DNA of 64,000 nucleotides from contig OY282457.1 of assembly GCA_958296235.1 (NCBI GenBank), forward strand, positions 372,001 through 436,000. Direction: 5' to 3'. Below, piece after piece: positions 32,814 through 43,415 of this stretch. The notes under the pieces were generated by a model. That model searched no databases. It was given only the letters and a program-made list of their open reading frames with translations, and was not told where the DNA came from. Source of the DNA: an uncultured Candidatus Binatia bacterium (lineage in GTDB: Bacteria > Desulfobacterota > Binatia > Bin18). The stretch's first letter is position 1, and the number at the start of each line of letters is the position of its first letter. A program made the position numbers and the translations under genes.

Positions 32814-33806
32814 CTACCCTTTCACATAGTCGTGCGCGCGGAACCACGTAATGGCCTTGAGGAAGGCTGCCCGCACGGGAGTCTGCGGCAGTCCTAATTC
32901 ACCGATGGCCTTGGCCGGACTGAAAAACATCTTTTTCTTACTCAGTCGAACTCCAACCGGAGGGGCGAACGGTTCACGGCCGGGAATGAGACGGGCGAGT
33001 GCCGCATCACCATAGGCAACCCCTAAGGCGAGCGCATACGGGACCTTCAAGCGCGGTGCTGGACGGCCGGTGAGGTCAGCGAGGAGTTGGAGAATCTGCC
33101 TGAGGGTCAGGTTTTCATTACCGAGAATATATTTTTCTCCTATTTTCCCATAGGTCGCGGCCAAAAGATGGCCCTGGGCAACGTCCTCAACGTCGACCAC
33201 GTTCAGCCCGGTGTCCACATAGCCCGGCATATTGCCGTTTAGGAAATCCACAATCAACTTTCCGGTGGGTGTGGGCTTGATATCACCCCCACCAACTGGG
33301 GTACTCGGATTTACGATCACAACGGGCAAACCGTCTTGGGCATATTGCAGTGCCACGTGTTCGGCTAGAAATTTACTCCGTTTGTAATGCCCGACCATAT
33401 CAGACAGGCTGACGGGCGTGTCCTCCGTTCCTTGACGCCCATCGCCCGGAAGGCCGAGCGTCGCTACGGAACTCGTGTACACGACTTTTTCCACCCCCGC
33501 CTCACGCGCCGCTCGTAAAATATTCTCCGTGCCGAGGACATTGCAGTCATACATGTCTTGCTTACGACGGACCCATAATTTATAGAGCGCGGCAACATGG
33601 TAGACCTGGTGACAGCCACGGGTCGCCTGGAGGACGCTGTGATAATTCCGCACGTCGCCAGTAACGATATCTACCGGAAGATCTTTCACCAAATCGGCAT
33701 TGGCCGTCTGGCGCAGGAGAACCCGGACGCGTGAGCCGGCCTGAACGAGTGCACGAGCAACCGCGCCACCAACAAAACCAGATGCACCAGTCACCAAAAC
33801 AGACAT
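32814..33806 (-). CDS. hpnA: Hopanoid-associated sugar epimerase HpnA
   Basis: A 330-residue extended short-chain dehydrogenase with the NAD(P) motif [16 protein letters not shown]. The catalytic YKRSK (YxxxK, in [15 protein letters not shown]) and the TSSVATLG region are present. It matches HpnA, the sugar epimerase/dehydratase of hopanoid clusters. The ATG at 33806 gives the standard start. Transcribed leftward ahead of hpnB and hpnG, it points to a hopanoid side-chain module; squalene-hopene cyclase is not in the window. Confidence 0.82.
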   Translation of the reverse strand: MSVLVTGASGFVGGAVARALVQAGSRVRVLLRQTANADLVKDLPVDIVTGDVRNYHSVLQATRGCHQVYHVAALYKLWVRRKQDMYDCNVLGTENILRAAREAGVEKVVYTSSVATLGLPGDGRQGTEDTPVSLSDMVGHYKRSKFLAEHVALQYAQDGLPVVIVNPSTPVGGGDIKPTPTGKLIVDFLNGNMPGYVDTGLNVVDVEDVAQGHLLAATYGKIGEKYILGNENLTLRQILQLLADLTGRPAPRLKVPYALALGVAYGDAALARLIPGREPFAPPVGVRLSKKKMFFSPAKAIGELGLPQTPVRAAFLKAITWFRAHDYVKG

Positions 33807-33906
33807 AGCTTTTCCCGTAAATTGCCTCCCGTCAGGTGTCAAGGGTATAGGTTCACCGGCTTGTGTCTGCTATGAGAGGAGAAGATTTTTTGTGAGGAGG
33901 CAAGCT

Positions 33907-34230
33907 ATGGCTGATATTCAGCAGGTTTCAGATTCCAGTTTTGACGGCGACGTTCTGAAAGCGGATGTCCCGGTTCTCATCGATTTTTGGGCTCCGTGGT
34001 GCGGCCCCTGTCGGGCTATTGCGCCGATTGTTGAAGAACTCGCCGGCGAATATGATGGCAAGCTCAAGATCGTAAAAATGAACGTTGACGACAACCCCCA
34101 GACACCGGCACAGTACGGGGTGCGGGGTATTCCAAATCTCATTTTGTTCAAGGATGGCGAAGTCAAGCAGCAAATTGTAGGGGCGGTTCCTAAAGCCCAC
34201 CTCGTGAAAGCTATTGACGACGTTGTCTAA
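33907..34230 (+). CDS. trxA: Thioredoxin
   Basis: A 107-residue thioredoxin with the redox site [13 protein letters not shown] and the cis-proline loop GIPNLILF. A strong GAGGAGG lies seven bases before the chosen ATG; the frame extends 15 bases earlier. It reduces cytoplasmic disulfides and may serve the ribonucleotide reductase and peroxiredoxin encoded in the same window. Confidence 0.95.
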   Translation: MADIQQVSDSSFDGDVLKADVPVLIDFWAPWCGPCRAIAPIVEELAGEYDGKLKIVKMNVDDNPQTPAQYGVRGIPNLILFKDGEVKQQIVGAVPKAHLVKAIDDVV

Positions 34231-34246
34231 GGCAGTCGGCCAGTAT

Positions 34247-35350
34247 TCAAAAGAACAGGCGTCTAGTGCTCACATTGAGCGCTAGGCCGATCGCCACCAT
34301 CGTCGTGAGCAAGGAAGAGCCTCCGTAGCTCAAAAGAGGCAGGGGAACCCCGACAACGGGCAGCGCGCCAACATTCATCCCGGTATTGATCACGATCTGC
34401 CAAAATATAATACCGGCGACCCCAACGGTGAGGAGCAAACCGAACCGCTCACGCGCCCGCAGGGCAATGACGAGCAGACGTATCAGCAGAGCGCAGTACA
34501 AGACTAACAATCCAAGCGCCCCCACAAATCCCCACTCTTCAGCAAATACGGCAAAGATAAAGTCCGTATGCTTTTCCGGCAGAAAGTCGAGTCGATTCTG
34601 CGTCCCCAACAGGAAGCCTTTGCCCCAGAGCATCCCTGACCCCACCGTCATCTTTGATTGAATCATATGATAGCCGGCACCGAGCGGATCAATGTCCGGG
34701 TACAGGAAGGACAGGACTCTTTGCTGCTGGTAGGGTTTGAGATAGGTCCAGATAAAGGGCAGAATGCTCCCGCCGGCCAGGGCGAGAATAGACAAGGACT
34801 GTAAGCGCAGGCCCGCCGTAAAGGTCAGAGTGAGAAAGAGGAGTCCGAGCGTGATGGTGGTCCCGAGATTCGGCTGCCAGAGGACAAGGAGCGCTGGAGC
34901 AGAAAAAAATACGGCTGGAGCGAAAAGATCTCTGATACCATACCCCCCTGGAGGGACAACGCGGTGATACCACCGGGCCAGCACGAGGAGCAGGCCAATT
35001 TTCATGAATTCAGCCGGCTGGAGTGAAAACATGCCAACATAGATCCAGCGACGCGCTCCGCCGCCAAAAGAGCCAATGAGCGGCACTAAAATGAGCAGAC
35101 AGAGCGTCGCCCCGTATAAGAGATAGGCCCACTGCTCAAGCCGACGATAGTCAATGGCAAACGCGAGACCCATCCCGCAAAAGCCCACGGCAGCCCAGAT
35201 GAGTTGCCGGATGAACTGCGGGCTCGCCTGTGGTGACCCGTCATACGTTGCGCTGTAGAGCCCAAGCAGGCCAAGACCCAGCAGCCCGACCGTCAGACAG
35301 AACAACAGCCAGTCGAAATGCTCAACCAGCCGTCTGTCGAATCCCATCAT
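34247..35350 (-). CDS. rodA: Peptidoglycan glycosyltransferase RodA
   Basis: A 367-residue SEDS-family polymerase of inner-membrane peptidoglycan with about ten membrane segments. The LQPAEFMKIGLLLVLARWYH segment contains the essential loop, and the C-terminal GVPLPLLSYGGSSLLTTMVAIGL (GVPLPLLSYGGSS) is a family hallmark. It acts with PBP2 in side-wall synthesis. The gene overlaps the PBP2 gene by about 29 bases. Confidence 0.93.
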   Translation of the reverse strand: MMGFDRRLVEHFDWLLFCLTVGLLGLGLLGLYSATYDGSPQASPQFIRQLIWAAVGFCGMGLAFAIDYRRLEQWAYLLYGATLCLLILVPLIGSFGGGARRWIYVGMFSLQPAEFMKIGLLLVLARWYHRVVPPGGYGIRDLFAPAVFFSAPALLVLWQPNLGTTITLGLLFLTLTFTAGLRLQSLSILALAGGSILPFIWTYLKPYQQQRVLSFLYPDIDPLGAGYHMIQSKMTVGSGMLWGKGFLLGTQNRLDFLPEKHTDFIFAVFAEEWGFVGALGLLVLYCALLIRLLVIALRARERFGLLLTVGVAGIIFWQIVINTGMNVGALPVVGVPLPLLSYGGSSLLTTMVAIGLALNVSTRRLFF

Positions 35351-37184
35351 TTTCTAGCTTTCGTTGTTCAACGATACGAAAATATGCCTCTAAAACCTGA
35401 CGAACAACAGGCGCGGCAACGGCTCCACCTCCCTTACCGGCGTGCTCAATCAGACAGGCAACAGCGATTTTAGGGGTCTTTACCGGCGCAAATGCGATAA
35501 ACCAGGCATGATCGCGGTGGTGACGCGGGACCTTTTCCTCTTTACCTGGTATGCGACTCACGACCTGAGAGGTTCCCGTCTTACCGGCAACTTCAATATC
35601 GGGGAGGAAGGCTTTCTTTCCCGTCCCCCGTTCGCCATGAACCACCTCTCGCATACCGTCTCGCACGATACGGAGGTGCTCTTCAGGGATTTCGGTTCGC
35701 GTCATGATCTCTGGAGAATAGATCTGAATGGGCTCTCCATCGACGCTGCTCACCTGTGTGACAAAGAAAGGGCGATGGATGATCCCCCCGTTTGCGAGAG
35801 CCGCAGTCGCAACCGCCATTTGGAGTGGAGTTGTGAGGACATAGCTTTGCCCGATCACAACGGACAGCGTCTCACCATCATACCACGGGGCGTTGAAGCG
35901 ACGCCGTTTCCATTCGATATCGGGGATCAAGCCTGGTGACGCAGCAAGGGCAAGACCGAGGTCCTGGCCTAATCCAAACCGACGGGCGGCCTGAGCAATC
36001 TTCTGTATCCCGAGACGTTGGCCAACCTTGTAGAAATAGACGTCACACGACTGGGCGAGGGCTTGTTTCAAATCCATCCAGCCGTGTCCGGGCCGCTTCC
36101 AACAGTGGAAGGTTCGCCCACCAAAAGGTAAGCCTCCCTGACAGTTGAACTGCGTCTCAGGCATAACAACCTCTTCCTTCAGCGCTGCCAATGCCATAAA
36201 AGGCTTAAATGTAGAGCCTGGAGGATATTGGCCCCGGAGAGCCCGATTGGTAAGCGGGCGTAGGGGGTCCTCTACGAGCGTCCGCCATTCGTTGGGCTTG
36301 ATACTGAGCGCAAAGAGGTTCGGATCGAATGTAGGGCGATTGGCCAGAGCCAGGACTTCTCCAGTCTCGACGGCCAGGACCACAACGGCGCCCTCTGCCT
36401 CTCCCAGCGCCTGTTCGACCTGTTCTTGCAGTTCAAGATCAAGCGTGAGGTGTACATTGTACCCGGGTTGGGTCTTCACTTCGTCCAGAACGCGTAGTTT
36501 TCTTCCCGTGGCATCAACTTCGATCTGTTGTCCGCCATTATATCCACGCAAAACTTCTTCCCAGGCTTTCTCTAACCCGACCTTACCAATAAGGTCGCCC
36601 TGCCGGTACCTCTTGTATGCGGCCATTTCAGCCTGATTCACTTCACCGATGTAGCCGACGAGGTGTGCAGCAAGGTTCCCAGCGGCATAGAAACGTTTGA
36701 GATTCGCCTCAACGGAGACACCAGGCAGGTCTAACTGGTGGGATTCGATCATGGCCAGCGTATCCCAAGAGATATCACGGGCTACAGAGATGCCTTCGTA
36801 TGCGGGCCGAAGTGGATTCCGCGGAGCCTTTCCCTCTAAAAAATCGACCGCCTGGGGCAAATACGACGCGAGAGTATGGAGCGTTGTCAGACGATCTTGT
36901 GCGTCCTCTGGGACCAGAATGACATCAAACGACGGGTGATTCCCGACGACGACGCGTCCGGTTCGATCAAGCATGAGCCCCCGTATAGACGGCAGGCGCT
37001 TCAGACGAATACGATTCTTTTCCGACAGCGTTCGGAAACGATCGCCCTCAACGATCTGAAGCTGCCACAGACGAAAGCCCAGAGCACAAAAAACAAACAA
37101 GATGATGAGACTGATGACACCGATGCGGCGATAGCACGCGGTCAGTGTTTCCTGAGACGCAAAGACCTCTGACTGCTCGTTCAT
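35322..37184 (-). CDS. mrdA: Penicillin-binding protein 2 (transpeptidase)
   Basis: A 620-residue class B PBP: one N-terminal membrane helix (IGVISLIILFVFCALGF), a pedestal domain, then the transpeptidase. The catalytic motifs are S324-x-x-K327 in GSTFKPF, S379-C-D381, and KTG in AGKTGTSQV. It cross-links elongating peptidoglycan with RodA. Order mreB-mreC-mreD-mrdA-rodA is the classical elongasome operon. Confidence 0.94.
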   Translation of the reverse strand: MNEQSEVFASQETLTACYRRIGVISLIILFVFCALGFRLWQLQIVEGDRFRTLSEKNRIRLKRLPSIRGLMLDRTGRVVVGNHPSFDVILVPEDAQDRLTTLHTLASYLPQAVDFLEGKAPRNPLRPAYEGISVARDISWDTLAMIESHQLDLPGVSVEANLKRFYAAGNLAAHLVGYIGEVNQAEMAAYKRYRQGDLIGKVGLEKAWEEVLRGYNGGQQIEVDATGRKLRVLDEVKTQPGYNVHLTLDLELQEQVEQALGEAEGAVVVLAVETGEVLALANRPTFDPNLFALSIKPNEWRTLVEDPLRPLTNRALRGQYPPGSTFKPFMALAALKEEVVMPETQFNCQGGLPFGGRTFHCWKRPGHGWMDLKQALAQSCDVYFYKVGQRLGIQKIAQAARRFGLGQDLGLALAASPGLIPDIEWKRRRFNAPWYDGETLSVVIGQSYVLTTPLQMAVATAALANGGIIHRPFFVTQVSSVDGEPIQIYSPEIMTRTEIPEEHLRIVRDGMREVVHGERGTGKKAFLPDIEVAGKTGTSQVVSRIPGKEEKVPRHHRDHAWFIAFAPVKTPKIAVACLIEHAGKGGGAVAAPVVRQVLEAYFRIVEQRKLENDGIRQTAG

Positions 37185-37754
37185 TTATGCTCGGGCGATA
37201 GCGCGCTCCCCCGTTGTCAGGAGGGCAAAGATGAGTGGGGTCAGGAAGAGAGCCAGGAGTAAATCCCACAGCACGTATTGTGTGAGAAAAGACCAAATGG
37301 GAGCGACTGCCCAGGGGGATTCGAGCAGGGCCAAAAAAGTGACCGCCTTCAAGAGTACCGCACCAGCGACGAGTCCGAGAACACAGAGGGGATCCTGAAC
37401 CCACAGCTTTTGGGACAGGAGTTTTGTCGCGGTAAAAACAAGACTCATGGCGAGGGTCCACATGCCGGCCGGAACTCCTGAACAACTATCCAGCAGATAT
37501 CCCAGGAAAAAGGCACCGGCCGCTCCAGCCAAGGCACCATGGTAAATACCAAGATAGACACACAGGATGAGGAGCAGATCAGGAACAAAGGGGAGATGAG
37601 AAACGGCTGTTGTTTGTAAAAGAACCGCCCCAATTCCGCAGACTCCCAGGAGTCCAAAGGTCTGGAGCCTATTCGTTCCAGAGGTGCTCGGCTCCTGCTC
37701 GGACCACAGCCGGGGCAACCACCAAGACTTCTTCGATCTCTGCGAGTTCAGCAC
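37185..37754 (-). CDS. mreD: Rod shape-determining protein MreD
   Basis: A 189-residue inner-membrane protein with about five hydrophobic segments (for example VCGIGAVLLQTTAVSHLPFV). Divergent in sequence but placed between mreC and mrdA. The start is a GTG at 37754 with AGAGG upstream; it overlaps the mreC end by 86 bases, which suggests translational coupling. Confidence 0.85.
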   Translation of the reverse strand: MLNSQRSKKSWWLPRLWSEQEPSTSGTNRLQTFGLLGVCGIGAVLLQTTAVSHLPFVPDLLLILCVYLGIYHGALAGAAGAFFLGYLLDSCSGVPAGMWTLAMSLVFTATKLLSQKLWVQDPLCVLGLVAGAVLLKAVTFLALLESPWAVAPIWSFLTQYVLWDLLLALFLTPLIFALLTTGERAIARA

Positions 37755-38520
37755 TGAGCGTCACCTCTATGTCTTGGAATATCTCGTCATCTCGTGTGGC
37801 AACACGCGTCACGCGCCCAATCTGCTGTCCTTTCGGAAAGACTCCGTCAAGTCCAGAGGTGATGATTACATCTCCAACCACGACATCACGACCCTGCTGA
37901 ACATATTTCAATTGACAGTTCCCGGCAATGGAGCCGGATACGATACCGGAGACACGCGAACGCTGAACGAGGGCATCGACTCCACTATTGGCAGAAGAGA
38001 TAAGGAGAAGGTGGGCGGCATGTGGGCTCACAGACACAATTTTTCCGACAACACCAGCTGGGGTGAGCACTGCCATTTCTTTCTGGACTCCGTTCCATTC
38101 CCCCTTGTCTAACACAGCCGTGTGTGTCCACGTCCCAGGATTTCGTCCAATAACGCGGGCGGCAATTGACGTATCTGAGCTTTGCGTCCGTAAACCCAAC
38201 AGGAGCTCTAAACGCTGATTCGCCAACTCTAATTCAAACAACCGTTCCCGCGTCTGCTCAAGCGCTTCAAGCCGGGCACGGAGAACTTCATTGGTTTGAT
38301 GGACGGAGAGCAGGTCGCGATATTGATCAAGGACTTCTCCCGTGCCTTGGACCACTATTGTCGCGCCGACTTGAAGGGGTTTCATCACTTCGAGAAACAG
38401 CACCCCAACAGGATCGATTCGGTACGGAGACCGGGCGTTCACTGTCGCCAACAGTAACGATACAAAGAGAAAGAATCCGCAGGATAAGAGCAGACGGTAT
38501 CTGTGGAGGATCTCAAGCAT
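37669..38520 (-). CDS. mreC: Rod shape-determining protein MreC
   Basis: A 283-residue bitopic protein: an N-terminal membrane helix (LLLSCGFFLFVSLLLATVNA), a coiled coil (LRARLEALEQTRERLFELEL), then the beta-rich periplasmic domain with VIGRNPGTWTHTAVLDKGEW. MreC links MreB filaments to PBP2 activity. It follows mreB by 9 bases. Confidence 0.92.
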   Translation of the reverse strand: MLEILHRYRLLLSCGFFLFVSLLLATVNARSPYRIDPVGVLFLEVMKPLQVGATIVVQGTGEVLDQYRDLLSVHQTNEVLRARLEALEQTRERLFELELANQRLELLLGLRTQSSDTSIAARVIGRNPGTWTHTAVLDKGEWNGVQKEMAVLTPAGVVGKIVSVSPHAAHLLLISSANSGVDALVQRSRVSGIVSGSIAGNCQLKYVQQGRDVVVGDVIITSGLDGVFPKGQQIGRVTRVATRDDEIFQDIEVTLSAELAEIEEVLVVAPAVVRAGAEHLWNE

Positions 38521-38529
38521 GCTTTACAC

Positions 38530-39570
<1,041 letters not shown>

Positions 39571-39610
39571 TTATTTCCTTCGTTCCCAAAGCGGCCCTAA
39601 TAGAACAAGG

Positions 39611-39639
39611 TTTCTAGCAGAATTTTGATAGCTGGGCAA
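39611..39639 (-). promoter_or_regulatory. Candidate promoter of mreB operon
   Basis: On the minus strand TTGCCC (39639-39634) and TAGAAA (39616-39611) are separated by 17 bases. The 140-bp gap is divergent, so it must also hold a rightward promoter for ppiD, which I could not identify with confidence. Confidence 0.35.
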
Positions 39640-39708
39640 GTCATTGTAATACAGTTGCTTTTTCTTCAACTATCAACTATGGCATGGTGAAACAGGAGGT
39701 CAACCCAT

Positions 39709-41625
39709 ATGCTTGACTTTATGCGTCAACGAGCTCGGTCAGTATGGATCAAAGCGCTTTTTTTGGTTATTGCCCTGGTCTTTGTGTTCTTTGGTATTGG
39801 GAGCTTTGGAGACGACGCACAAGTACAAATAGTCGTAACCGTCGATGATGAGCCTATCACCCTTCAGGAATTCCAGCGAGCCTATCGGAACGTCGAGTCC
39901 AACTACCGTGAAGTCTACAAAGAAGGTTTTACTCCAGAGCTCGCCCAGCAAATGAATCTGCGACAACAGACGCTTGATCAGCTCGTTGACGCGAAGTTGT
40001 TGGCCAAAGAGGCGCGCCGGATTGGTTTCAGTGCATCGGATGAAGACGTGCGACAAGAGATCGCCACCTCCCCTACCTTTCACAGCTTCGGCGCTTTCAG
40101 CGCAGACCGCTACCGTCGGCTATTGCGGTATTTGCGGATGACTCCTCAGGAGTTCGAAGAGCAGCAGCGAGACCGGCTCGTTATCGAGCGATTCCAAAAA
40201 TTCATGGACGGATCGATCCGCGCTACGGATTATGAGGTAGAGGAATTATTTCGCTTTGAACAAGACCAAGTGAATCTCGCTTTCCTCAAAATCGCCTCGG
40301 CCGATCTCGTGGATATAGTCACAATCAGTGAACAGCAGGTGCGCGAATTCTACACCAGCAACACCGAGTCTTTTCGGATACCGGAGCGTGTCCGCCTGCA
40401 TTATGTCTCGTACACACCGGAAGACTTTGAAACAGAGGCCGCGGTCTCTGAAGAGGAGGTGCTCGATTTTTACAACACCTATAAAGATGAGCGCTTTACG
40501 GAAGAGAAACAGGTCCAAGCCCGTCATATTCTCTTCTCCATAGCTGATAGTGCCTCAGATGAGAGGAGAGCGGACACGCAAAGCGCGGCGCAAATGATCC
40601 TCGAACGCGCGCGCGCAGGAGAAGACTTTGTCGCTCTGGCCAAGGAATATTCACAAGATACGGGAACGGCAAGCAGCGGCGGCGATCTCGGCTTTTTTGG
40701 TCGGGGTCGTATGGTCAAGCCGTTTGAAGAGGCCGCTTTCGGTATGGATGTTGGGCAAGTGAGCGACCTCGTAGAAACACCCTTCGGTTTTCACATCATC
40801 AAGGTTGAGGCAATCCAGCCTGAGCATATCAAACCGCTCGAAGAAGTCGCCGATACGGTTACGGCAGAATTACTGGAACACAAAAGTCGTACTATTGCAG
40901 AGAAGCGGGCACGAGAGGATCGGAAGAAAATTGCAGAGGGCATGACGCTCCTCCAGTTTGCCGAATCCGTTGGATTGGAGGCAGAGGAAACCCCGCTTGT
41001 GACTCAGAACGAGACGATTCCAGGCCTTGGTCATCGTCCAAAACTCGTTGAAACGGCCTTCGGACAGTCCCCGGGACAAATCAGTGATCCCGTTCAAGTT
41101 GATAATACCTGGTTCCTTGTGTCACTTGCGGAACGCGTGCCCTCTCGGATTCCTGAATTTACGGCAGTGCAAGAAGAGGCTGAGGAACGCTACCGGAGCG
41201 AGCAAGCTGAACGCTTAGCCCAAGAGAAAGCGGACAAACTCCTTACGAAACTCAAGGAAACCAAGGATTTGGCCAGTTTGGCAAAAGCAGAGGCACTCAC
41301 AGTAGAAGAGACTGGGGCGTTTGCCCGTCGGGGCGGCTATATTCCAAAGATCGGCGTTATGCCGGACCTGAAAACCGAGGCCTTTCGATTAACGCCAGCC
41401 GCTCCTGTCGCCTCCCAGAGTTATATTTGGGGGGGGAATGCTTTCATTGCGGTTCTGAAAGAATATATTCCTGCCGACCCGGAGCAACTCGAAGAGCAGC
41501 GGGATGACCTGCGTCAGTCGCTTCTCCAAAGGAAAAAAACGGCGACATACCAGGAGTTCACAAAATACTTAAAAGAGCGGGCAAAAATTGAATATAATCA
41601 GCGGAATCTGCTCAGTGCGCTATAA
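39709..41625 (+). CDS. ppiD: SurA/PpiD-type peptidyl-prolyl isomerase, membrane-anchored
   Basis: A 638-residue periplasmic folding factor. An N-terminal membrane anchor (ALFLVIALVFVFFGIGSF) precedes the SurA_N-like helical part and a parvulin domain at about 265-370 with QARHILFSI, AKEYSQDTGTASSGGDLGFFGRG and PFGFHIIKVE. The C-terminal half is another helical region. It resembles PpiD in architecture and assists folding of exported and outer-membrane proteins. An AGGAGGT site is placed optimally upstream. Confidence 0.9.
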   Translation: MLDFMRQRARSVWIKALFLVIALVFVFFGIGSFGDDAQVQIVVTVDDEPITLQEFQRAYRNVESNYREVYKEGFTPELAQQMNLRQQTLDQLVDAKLLAKEARRIGFSASDEDVRQEIATSPTFHSFGAFSADRYRRLLRYLRMTPQEFEEQQRDRLVIERFQKFMDGSIRATDYEVEELFRFEQDQVNLAFLKIASADLVDIVTISEQQVREFYTSNTESFRIPERVRLHYVSYTPEDFETEAAVSEEEVLDFYNTYKDERFTEEKQVQARHILFSIADSASDERRADTQSAAQMILERARAGEDFVALAKEYSQDTGTASSGGDLGFFGRGRMVKPFEEAAFGMDVGQVSDLVETPFGFHIIKVEAIQPEHIKPLEEVADTVTAELLEHKSRTIAEKRAREDRKKIAEGMTLLQFAESVGLEAEETPLVTQNETIPGLGHRPKLVETAFGQSPGQISDPVQVDNTWFLVSLAERVPSRIPEFTAVQEEAEERYRSEQAERLAQEKADKLLTKLKETKDLASLAKAEALTVEETGAFARRGGYIPKIGVMPDLKTEAFRLTPAAPVASQSYIWGGNAFIAVLKEYIPADPEQLEEQRDDLRQSLLQRKKTATYQEFTKYLKERAKIEYNQRNLLSAL

Positions 41626-41664
41626 CTGAAGAGATCTCAGCCTCACCACCGGAGAATAAGTATC

Positions 41665-42108
41665 ATGTTACAAGTAGGAGAGACCGCGCCGGACTTTACA
41701 GTCAAGACACACGCAGGCAACGAGTTATCCCTATCGGCTTTACGTGGCAAGAAGGTCCTTTTATGGTTTTATCCAAAAGCCGATACTCCTGGCTGAACGA
41801 TTGAAGGTCGTGGGTTCTGCGACCACATTGAAACCTTCAGATCACAAAATGTTGAGGTTTTGGGAATCAGCTTCGATACGGTTGAGGAAAACGCCGCTTT
41901 TGCGAAAAAATTCAGCTTTCCGCATGCGCTCCTGTGTGACACGACTCGGAGCATAGGGCTGGCGTATGGTGCGTGTACTGATGTCGGCGCGGGCTTTGCC
42001 AATCGGATCAGTTACCTGATCGATGAGGCGGGTACGGTCCAGCGCGTGTACGCCTCCGTCAATCCCCGCGTTCACCCCGCTGAGGTTCTGGCCGATCTCA
42101 TTTCGTAA
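41665..42108 (+). CDS. Peroxiredoxin (Bcp/AhpE-like), predicted selenoprotein with UGA at the peroxidatic position
   Basis: A continuous 147-residue peroxiredoxin frame interrupted only by TGA at 41794-41796 (codon 44). The flanks are FYPKADTPG before and TIEGRGFCDHIE after; in Bcp-type enzymes the residue between PG and T is the peroxidatic cysteine, so UGA lies exactly at the catalytic position. Selenocysteine is the natural reading, and a hairpin just downstream (41806-41824) looks like a bacterial SECIS. The usual resolving cysteine five residues on is Arg49; C52 might substitute. GGAG precedes the ATG by about 10 bases. The enzyme would reduce peroxides with thioredoxin or glutathione. 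A substitution from a Cys codon is the alternative, but the rest of the frame is intact. An annotation pipeline would probably report only a truncated second half from 41860. Confidence 0.82.
41806..41824 (+). promoter_or_regulatory. Candidate bacterial SECIS hairpin
   Basis: GGTCG (41806-41810) pairs with CGACC (41820-41824) around the loop TGGGTTCTG, starting 9 bases after the UGA. Bacterial SECIS elements lie immediately after the UGA inside the coding region and have G and U in the apical loop, as here. The stem is short, and competing pairings exist (GTGG/CCAC). Confidence 0.55.
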
Positions 42109-43285
42109 GGGATTCGTCCTGCCGGTACTCGCTCTGCACCCCCTGCAGGGCTGCCTCATACACCAGCTTGAGCGCAATATTCTTTTCTTGGGCGAGGCGT
42201 TTGCAGTCGTCATATTCTGGAGCACAGTTGACCTGTCCGTTGGGCTGATAGGCAATTTTGACTCTGACCCTGCCGTACTTGGTTTGTACCTCTTTCTGCT
42301 CCCGCCGGAGCGCCAGACGCTCGACCCTATAGGAGCGGATGCCTAATGTCGAAGTCTCGTTAAAGAGAATGCCGGAAAGCTGGCCCTCGTCTTGGGGATC
42401 GCATAAAACCCAGAGAAGAATGCCCGGTCGATTTTTCTTCATCTGAATCGGTGTGAGAGAGACATCCCGGGCGCCGGCAGCAAAGAGCTGCTCCATGACA
42501 TGTTCGTACCACTCTGGATTGAGGTCATCAATGTTCGTCTCCAGCACGAGTAGTTGTTCGCGTCGCACCTCAGGGACTGGGTGTCCGAGGCAGACTCGTA
42601 AGACATTGGGCCGATCAGACAAGGTACGCTCTCCCGCGCCATAGCCGACCTGCGCAATGGAAAACAAGGGTGGCCGCGGCTGGGCCAACGCGGCAAGAAT
42701 AGCCGCCCCAGTAGGCGTGACCAGCTCGGACTGGCCGTCCTCGAATCGAACCGGCAGTCCTTTTACCAGCTCCGCAGTGGCAGGACCGGGCACAGGCAGT
42801 ATGCCATGACGGGAGGATACGAGTCCGCCTCCCATAGGGAGCGGACTCGTGTATATGGTCTGTATTCCTAAGGCCTCAAAGCCGATGGCGGCGCCAACAA
42901 TGTCAAGAATCGAATCAACCGCACCAACCTCATGAAAGTGGACATCCTCAACTGAGGCATTGTGCACGCGGGCCTCGGCTTCAGCCAATCGGGTAAAAAT
43001 ATTGAGCGCCTTTATTTTTGCCGCTCCACTCAGCCTACTCACCTCCAGCATGTCAGCAATGGAGCGAAAGCTGCGTTCGTGCTGTTTTACGGTGACTTCT
43101 ACATCGAACTTGATCGCGCGAATGCCATTGTGAGTTCGCTCTGATTGACGCAACGTATAACCATCAAGGGGGAGCTTGGAGAATTCGGCTTTCAGCAGAT
43201 CGAGCGAGAGACCCAGGTCAAGGAGCGCCCCGATGACCATGTCACCACTGATACCGGAAAAAGCATCGAAGTAGGCTATCTTCAT
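42098..43285 (-). CDS. larC: Nickel-pincer cofactor biosynthesis protein LarC (nickel insertion)
   Basis: A 395-residue LarC/DUF111 protein. The start MKIAYFDAFSGISGDMVIGAL, HFHEVGAVDSILDIVGAAIG and ELVTPTGAAILAAL are family signatures. LarC inserts nickel into the pyridinium dithiocarboxylic cofactor used by lactate racemase-type enzymes. It is encoded here as one frame rather than the frameshifted LarC1/LarC2 of some species. No LarA or LarB is in the window. The ATG at 43285 gives the family's usual beginning. It overlaps the peroxiredoxin end (convergent) by 11 bases. Confidence 0.88.
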   Translation of the reverse strand: MKIAYFDAFSGISGDMVIGALLDLGLSLDLLKAEFSKLPLDGYTLRQSERTHNGIRAIKFDVEVTVKQHERSFRSIADMLEVSRLSGAAKIKALNIFTRLAEAEARVHNASVEDVHFHEVGAVDSILDIVGAAIGFEALGIQTIYTSPLPMGGGLVSSRHGILPVPGPATAELVKGLPVRFEDGQSELVTPTGAAILAALAQPRPPLFSIAQVGYGAGERTLSDRPNVLRVCLGHPVPEVRREQLLVLETNIDDLNPEWYEHVMEQLFAAGARDVSLTPIQMKKNRPGILLWVLCDPQDEGQLSGILFNETSTLGIRSYRVERLALRREQKEVQTKYGRVRVKIAYQPNGQVNCAPEYDDCKRLAQEKNIALKLVYEAALQGVQSEYRQDESLTK

Positions 43286-43415
43286 AAACTCACTCACAGT
43301 GTATCACGTCCGAACTGCAATTAGGATGGGCGGCCCTGTCTCGGCCTCTCTCGTCTCAGCCGCGGTACAGGTGCCTGCGTTGGCTTGGGCGGACGCCTGT
43401 GGTAAAAAGAGGGAG

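Noticed and set aside
37669-37754. Frameshift between mreC and mreD
   Set aside because: The 86-base overlap is a normal coupled overlap; both proteins have their expected lengths and ends.
41860-42108. An independent short peroxiredoxin-like gene starting at 41860
   Set aside because: It is the second half of the frame that begins at 41665; the TGA between them lies at the catalytic codon, which fits selenocysteine better than a separate gene.
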